Positions 5,573-9,065 of a DNA stretch of 9,065 nt are shown here, in pieces. A model generated the notes under the pieces. That model was not told the DNA's origin. It saw nothing but the letters and a program-made list of their open reading frames with translations, and searched no databases. The translations under genes were made by a program, and so were the position numbers. The DNA is from an uncultured Ruminococcus sp. (lineage in GTDB: Bacteria; Bacillota; Clostridia; Oscillospirales; CAG-272). How positions within the stretch are numbered: position 1 is the stretch's first letter; every line of letters begins with the position of its first letter. The DNA is taken from contig CADBPA010000193.1 of NCBI GenBank assembly GCA_902796505.1, positions 1-9,065 of the forward strand. The letters run 5' to 3'.

Positions 5573-8523
5573 CGGTTCTTCCCTGCTTCATAAGCGGCGA
5601 TCAGAGGATCGTTTCCGAGACCGACGTCAACGTAATAGAGGGCGTTTTCACGCGTACTGCGCATTTCGGCTTTGATCAGCGCGGTGCAGGAGCCAAACGC
5701 CGAAGAGCCGATCTTGCGCATTCCTGCGCCGAAGGAGACCGATGCGAGAGACGTGCATTCGCTGAACGCCGAGGCGCCGATCTCGGTCACGCTGTCCGGA
5801 AGCGTGATCTTTTGCAGATCCGAGCAGAGCGAGAAGCACTCAGCCGGGATCGCCGTCAGCGCTTCGGAGAGGCGGACGGAGGAGAGCGAGTAGCCCTCGC
5901 GGAAGCAGTTGACACCGAGCGTTTCCACCCGGTCGCCCATGCTGACCGAAACGAGCGACGGGCAGTATTCAAACGCCGAATCGCCGACCGAGACAACAGA
6001 ATCCGGAAGAGCGATATGATCGATCTCATAGCAGTAATAGAACGCCTGCTCCCCAATTTCTTCAAGTTCGAGATTCCAGAGAACATCCCGGATCACGCTT
6101 CCGGCAAAGGCGGCTTTTCCGATCTTTTTCAGCGAGCGCGGCAGAACGATTTTTTCAAGCGATACGGCGTTGAGAAAAGCGTTGTCTCCGATGGACTCCA
6201 TACGGTCGGGGAGAGTAACGGAGGAGAGTCTGTCACATCCGCCGAACGCGCCGTTCGGAAGATCGCAGATCAGCGCCGACAGGTCGACGCGGGAGAGTTT
6301 TTTACAATTGAAGAAGGAATTGACGCCGATCGTAAGAATACCGGAAAAATCCTGATCCGGAAGGGCATGACATCCGCTGAACGCATAACCGCCGATATTG
6401 CGAAGGCTCGCCGGGAAGGTATAGATCAGCAAAGGATCCGAGAAGAAAGCGTAAGAGCCGACGCGGACGACGCCGGGCGCCGTGAGCGAAGCGAGGCTAG
6501 CGCAGGAATGAAAAGCGTAGTCGCCGATCACCGTAACGCTTGCCGGCAGATCCACCCGCCCGATGGCGGAACATCCAAAAAAGGCGTCGTTGCCGATCGC
6601 GGTATATCCGTCCGGGATCAGAACAGAGGAGAGATCGACGCAGTCCACGCAAACGGCGGACGGAATAGTCGAAATTCCTTTTCCGAAAGCGACCTTCGCA
6701 AGAGAGGAGCAGGAATGCAGGATCCCTTCCCCGGCTTTGCTCACGCCGTCGGGAAAAGTAAATTCCGTAAGCCCGCTTCCGGCAAAAGCGTACGCGCCGA
6801 TTTCAGAGAGATCGGCAGGAAGCGAGACCGTGCGGAGCGAATAGTTATTGGCGAACGAGTAGATCCCGATGGAGCGAAGCCCGGTCGGAAGACGCAGATC
6901 CGAAAGACCGGTGCAGTCGGCAAAAGCGTAATCCGGGATCGAGGCAAGCGAGGACGGGATCGAGGCAGACTGCATCGCGGAGCATCCGCGGAAGGCGTTC
7001 AGTCCGATGGAGCGCACCCCTTCCGGAAGGTTCATCGCGGTCAGCTGCGTACAAGACTCAAAGGCGGAGGCGCCGATCGTGTGAAGGTTTTCTCCGGTAA
7101 AAGCGACCGATTCGAGGAAGGTCGCGTGCCAGAAGGCGAAGTCGGAGAGCGATTCCAGACTCTCGGGAAGTTCTACTGCAAGCACGTCGTAGCAGTCCAC
7201 GAACGCCGAAGCGATCGCGCGCACGCCGTCCGGTACTCTGACCGAAACGCCGGAAAGCCGTCTCTGCTCTTCTCCGCCGACGATCACGGTGCGGTAGACG
7301 AGCGAAGCGTTCGTCGTTTCCACGAGCACCCGCTCGACCTTTTGCGGACAGTAGCGGATGAGAATGCCGTCGCCGACGACCGTGAATTCGGAGGTCAGCC
7401 CGCCGATCCACGGCGTAGAGTAAAAAGCGTTTCCTCCGATCTGCTCGATGCCGGACGGAATATTCAGCGTTTTCAGCGCGGTACAGCGATAAAAAGCGTA
7501 GGTGCCGATCTTCTTTACGCTTTCGGGAAGAGTGACCGTCTCGAGCGTATCGTTATCCATCAGCGCGCCGTATCCGATTTCGGTCACGCCGTCGGGAACC
7601 TCATATTCGGTTTGACCGCCGAAACGCGGCAGAAGGATCAGGAGATGCTCCGAAAGATCGATCAGAGCGCCGCTCGCGGTCGAATAGCGGAGATTCCCTT
7701 CCTCCACGGTAAGCGACGCGAGCGAGGTGCAGCCGTCAAAGGCAAGTTCTCCGATGGAGGAAACGTTTTTCCCAAGCGCGATGTTTTCCAGCGAAGAACA
7801 AGCGCGCAGCGCTTGCGCGCCGAGGGTTTGCAGAGCCGGTCCGAAATCGGCGGAAAGAAGGCCTGTGCATCCGTAGAACGCCGCGTCTCCCACCGAAACC
7901 AGCGAAGAAAACGCCGGAAGCGACGTGAGACTCGCGCAATTACGGAAAGCGCCTTCCCCGATGGATTCAACGAAAGAGGCGACCCGTGCGCCGTTTTCTC
8001 CTTCGGCAGACGGCAATTGCGCAAGCATTCCGCAATCCGCAAAAGCATAACTGCCAATCGTCTTGACCGACCGGAAAGCGGGGATGGAAAGCAGAACGGA
8101 GTCACCGGAAAAGGCATAATCCCCGATGAGAGTAAGCCCCGGCGCGCCGGTGATCCGCTCAAGCGAAGTACATCCGGCAAACGCGCCTTCCCCGATCTCG
8201 CGTAAAAAAACGCCGAGTTCGACCGAGGTCAGCGAAGAATTGCGCAAAAAGACGTTTTCCGCCACGGCGGTAACGCTCTTTCCGGAGATCGCGGAAGGCA
8301 GCCGGATCGCGCCCCCGGAACCGAGGTATCCGGTAATGATCAGACTCCCGTCCTCCCGCTCGGCGTAGGTATAATCCCCGAAAACGGGATCCCCCGTCTC
8401 GGAGGCAGGCTGTTTTTGCGGCTCTTCTTCCGGTTTTTTGCAGGAAATCAGCGAAAACACGATGAAAATCGCAAGCAAGACAAACCAAAAACGGCGAACT
8501 TCCGCGTGGTGACAAAAACGCAT
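5569..8523 (-). CDS. BspA-type leucine-rich repeat lipoprotein (LRR_5 family)
   Basis: This 984-residue protein starts at the ATG at 8523, with AAAGG 7 bases upstream. The N-terminus is a lipoprotein signal: positive residues R10 and R11, a hydrophobic core at 12-27, and the lipobox LISC with Cys28, followed by a Lys/Glu-rich linker. Residues about 84-954 are some 34 tandem repeats of 22-24 residues with the consensus (L/V)xxIGxxAFxxCxSLxxVxLPxxV, the LRR_5 pattern of Treponema and Tannerella BspA proteins. Two longer non-repeat insertions lie at about 276-311 and 369-433. The last 30 residues lack any LPXTG, S-layer or other anchor, so the lipid should be the only tether, placing the protein on the outer face of the membrane. 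Relatives bind host proteins, polysaccharides or other cells; the ligand here is unknown. It is the first gene of the operon, directly behind a consensus promoter. Its stop overlaps the next start (ATGA, 5569-5572). Confidence 0.93.
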   Translation of the reverse strand: MRFCHHAEVRRFWFVLLAIFIVFSLISCKKPEEEPQKQPASETGDPVFGDYTYAEREDGSLIITGYLGSGGAIRLPSAISGKSVTAVAENVFLRNSSLTSVELGVFLREIGEGAFAGCTSLERITGAPGLTLIGDYAFSGDSVLLSIPAFRSVKTIGSYAFADCGMLAQLPSAEGENGARVASFVESIGEGAFRNCASLTSLPAFSSLVSVGDAAFYGCTGLLSADFGPALQTLGAQALRACSSLENIALGKNVSSIGELAFDGCTSLASLTVEEGNLRYSTASGALIDLSEHLLILLPRFGGQTEYEVPDGVTEIGYGALMDNDTLETVTLPESVKKIGTYAFYRCTALKTLNIPSGIEQIGGNAFYSTPWIGGLTSEFTVVGDGILIRYCPQKVERVLVETTNASLVYRTVIVGGEEQRRLSGVSVRVPDGVRAIASAFVDCYDVLAVELPESLESLSDFAFWHATFLESVAFTGENLHTIGASAFESCTQLTAMNLPEGVRSIGLNAFRGCSAMQSASIPSSLASIPDYAFADCTGLSDLRLPTGLRSIGIYSFANNYSLRTVSLPADLSEIGAYAFAGSGLTEFTFPDGVSKAGEGILHSCSSLAKVAFGKGISTIPSAVCVDCVDLSSVLIPDGYTAIGNDAFFGCSAIGRVDLPASVTVIGDYAFHSCASLASLTAPGVVRVGSYAFFSDPLLIYTFPASLRNIGGYAFSGCHALPDQDFSGILTIGVNSFFNCKKLSRVDLSALICDLPNGAFGGCDRLSSVTLPDRMESIGDNAFLNAVSLEKIVLPRSLKKIGKAAFAGSVIRDVLWNLELEEIGEQAFYYCYEIDHIALPDSVVSVGDSAFEYCPSLVSVSMGDRVETLGVNCFREGYSLSSVRLSEALTAIPAECFSLCSDLQKITLPDSVTEIGASAFSECTSLASVSFGAGMRKIGSSAFGSCTALIKAEMRSTRENALYYVDVGLGNDPLIAAYEAGKNR
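5662..8274 (-). repeat. Tandem LRR_5 repeat array (about 34 units) within the lipoprotein gene
   Basis: Units of 22-24 codons each carry an IGxxAF core, for example REIGEGAFAGCTSLERI, RSIGLNAFRGCSAMQSA and TEIGASAFSECTSLASV. The units are diverged at the residue level, so this is an old protein repeat and not a recent DNA duplication. The count of about 34 is by eye and includes several degenerate units such as SKAGEGILHSCSSLAKV. Confidence 0.9.
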
Positions 8524-8580
8524 ACGATTGCCTTTCTTTTCAAAAATATCCGTAGATTCTTCCCGAATATAGTTTTAGAT

Positions 8581-8611
8581 GTATTTATACTTGTATTATA
8601 CCCGATTCGGG
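8581..8611. promoter_or_regulatory. Three short palindromes over the LRR operon promoter, possible operators
   Basis: Three perfect inverted repeats lie side by side. GTATTTATAC (8581-8590) covers the expected start point. GTATTATAC (8593-8601) covers the -10 box. CCCGATTCGGG (8601-8611) fills the part of the spacer next to the -10. The first two share GTAT/ATAC half-sites with centres about 11.5 bases apart, roughly one helical turn. A regulator binding here would block polymerase. The AT-rich pair could arise by chance because a -10 box is itself nearly palindromic. Confidence 0.4.
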
Positions 8612-8623
8612 ACGGCTTGTCAA
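8595..8623 (-). promoter_or_regulatory. Perfect-consensus sigma-70/sigma-A promoter of the LRR operon
   Basis: On the minus strand, TTGACA (8618-8623) and TATAAT (8595-8600) are separated by exactly 17 bases. The expected transcription start is near 8588, giving a leader of about 65 bases before the ATG at 8523. All 12 hexamer bases match consensus, so the core promoter should be strong unless repressed. The spacer and the -10 region contain short palindromes, which are listed separately. Confidence 0.9.
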
Positions 8624-8716
8624 GAGGCGCAAAAGATTTTCCATACGGCGACGACCGATACGCATATTTGAGGATGCAACGGGAAAAATAGGAAAGCCAA
8701 AACATTTTTTCAAAAA

Positions 8717-8723
8717 GGAAGGG
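8717..8723 (+). promoter_or_regulatory. Ribosome binding site of the right-edge secreted-protein gene
   Basis: GGAAGGG lies 5 bases before the ATG at 8729, within A-rich sequence. It fixes the start of the gene that runs off the window. Confidence 0.75.
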
Positions 8724-8728
8724 TAACT

Positions 8729-9065
8729 ATGAACAGCAATCGAAAAAACAAATGCCGCCGCACGGCGGCGCTGCTCCTGCTCTGCGTTCTGACGGCGGTG
8801 CTTTCCTCTTTTGTCTCCGCCACGGCGTCGGCAGGCGGAATCGGATCCGGCGCGGCGGTGATCTCCCACGGCGTGACGATGATCCGGTCGGCGCTCCTCG
8901 GTGAGACGATCACCTTTTCCGAAGCGGATTTTAAGCGCGCCCTTTGCGTATCTTCGCTCAAAGGGATCCGTGTCCTCTCGCTCCCCGCCTCCACCGACGG
9001 CGTTCTGATGCTGGACGGCAGACGCGTGCGGGCGGGACAAAGCGTTTCGCGCAGAAACCTCGGCA
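8729..9065 (+). CDS. Secreted protein of unknown function, N-terminal part, 3' truncated
   Basis: An open frame from the ATG at 8729 runs without a stop to the end of the window (112 codons and one base). GGAAGGG precedes it by 5 bases. The N-terminus is a standard Sec signal peptide: basic residues R5, K6, K8, R10 and R11, a hydrophobic stretch at about 13-31, and a signal peptidase I site after A35 (SATASA, then GG). The remaining residues include ITFSEADFKRALCVSSLKGI and a stretch with LPASTDGVLMLDGRRVRAGQ. The pattern LPxxTxGxLxLxGxxVxxGQ resembles the start of bacterial Ig-like or cadherin-like modules in large surface proteins. That likeness is weak, so no function is assigned. It is divergent from the LRR lipoprotein operon, so two exported proteins flank one regulatory region. 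Confidence 0.8.
   Translation, partial: MNSNRKNKCRRTAALLLLCVLTAVLSSFVSATASAGGIGSGAAVISHGVTMIRSALLGETITFSEADFKRALCVSSLKGIRVLSLPASTDGVLMLDGRRVRAGQSVSRRNLG

Larger units (their letters stand above)
8524..8728. other. Divergent intergenic region between two exported-protein genes
   Basis: This 205-bp stretch is the longest non-coding part of the window. It holds the LRR operon leader (8524 to about 8588), its promoter, and the upstream region of the right-hand secreted-protein gene with its ribosome binding site. I found no convincing plus-strand promoter: CATATT at 8663-8668 is a poor -10 and has no good -35. Open frames crossing this region on either strand have no ribosome binding site or recognisable product. 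Confidence 0.7.

Noticed and set aside
4858..8205. A very long plus-strand open frame (1115 codons) opposite the LRR gene and the gene of unknown function
   Set aside because: It spans two well-supported minus-strand genes, is rich in Arg, Asp and Glu with no domain, and has no ribosome binding site. Long antisense frames are expected from biased GC-rich codon use and from the LRR periodicity.
8416..8705. Short open frames on both strands (8416-8691 plus, 8448-8705 minus) over the LRR gene start and promoter
   Set aside because: They overlap a strong promoter and a signal-peptide coding region, lack ribosome binding sites and encode no recognisable product.

Overview
This window looks like a stretch of chromosome from an uncultured, fairly GC-rich member of the Clostridia (Bacillota), probably gut-associated. 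That placement is inference. It rests on gene content (M29 AmpS/PepS-type aminopeptidase, COG2509-type FAD dehydrogenase, a BspA-like LRR lipoprotein), strong AGGAG-like ribosome binding sites, a textbook sigma-A promoter and Rho-independent terminators. I see no rRNA, tRNA, CRISPR array, insertion sequence or phage gene.

Left arm, plus strand (1-3077): the C-terminal half of an aminoacyl-histidine dipeptidase (PepD, M20 family), an M29 metallo-aminopeptidase and a PHP-domain metallophosphoesterase. The last two are coupled by a stop/start overlap (TGATG). The unit ends in a strong hairpin terminator at 3088-3111. The two peptidases suggest a peptide-catabolism unit; the PHP protein's substrate is unknown.

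Middle and right, minus strand (8623 down to 3134): a three-gene operon with one perfect-consensus promoter (TTGACA, 17 bp, TATAAT). Its order is a 984-residue lipoprotein built from about 34 BspA-type leucine-rich repeats, then a conserved protein of unknown function, then a 535-residue FAD-dependent dehydrogenase. Both junctions are ATGA overlaps. The middle gene appears to carry a one-base frameshift in an A6 run (plus-strand T run 5443-5448). Its real N-terminus starts at 5572 in another frame, which is easy to miss. The restored protein has a D...ExQ pattern reminiscent of PD-(D/E)XK-type nuclease folds and a winged-helix-like C-terminus. The operon ends in its own hairpin terminator at 3134-3155, back to back with the terminator of the left arm.

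Right edge, plus strand (8729-9065): the start of a secreted protein with a clear signal peptide, divergent from the LRR operon and cut by the window end. The 205-bp divergent intergenic region (8524-8728) is the longest non-coding stretch. It holds the minus-strand promoter, which is overlaid by several short perfect palindromes that could be operators.

The most useful points for follow-up are the hidden frameshift, the nuclease-like motif in the gene of unknown function, the conserved-or-not status of the LRR/unknown/FAD operon, and the palindromes over the promoter. I do not see clear proof of a wholly new system.
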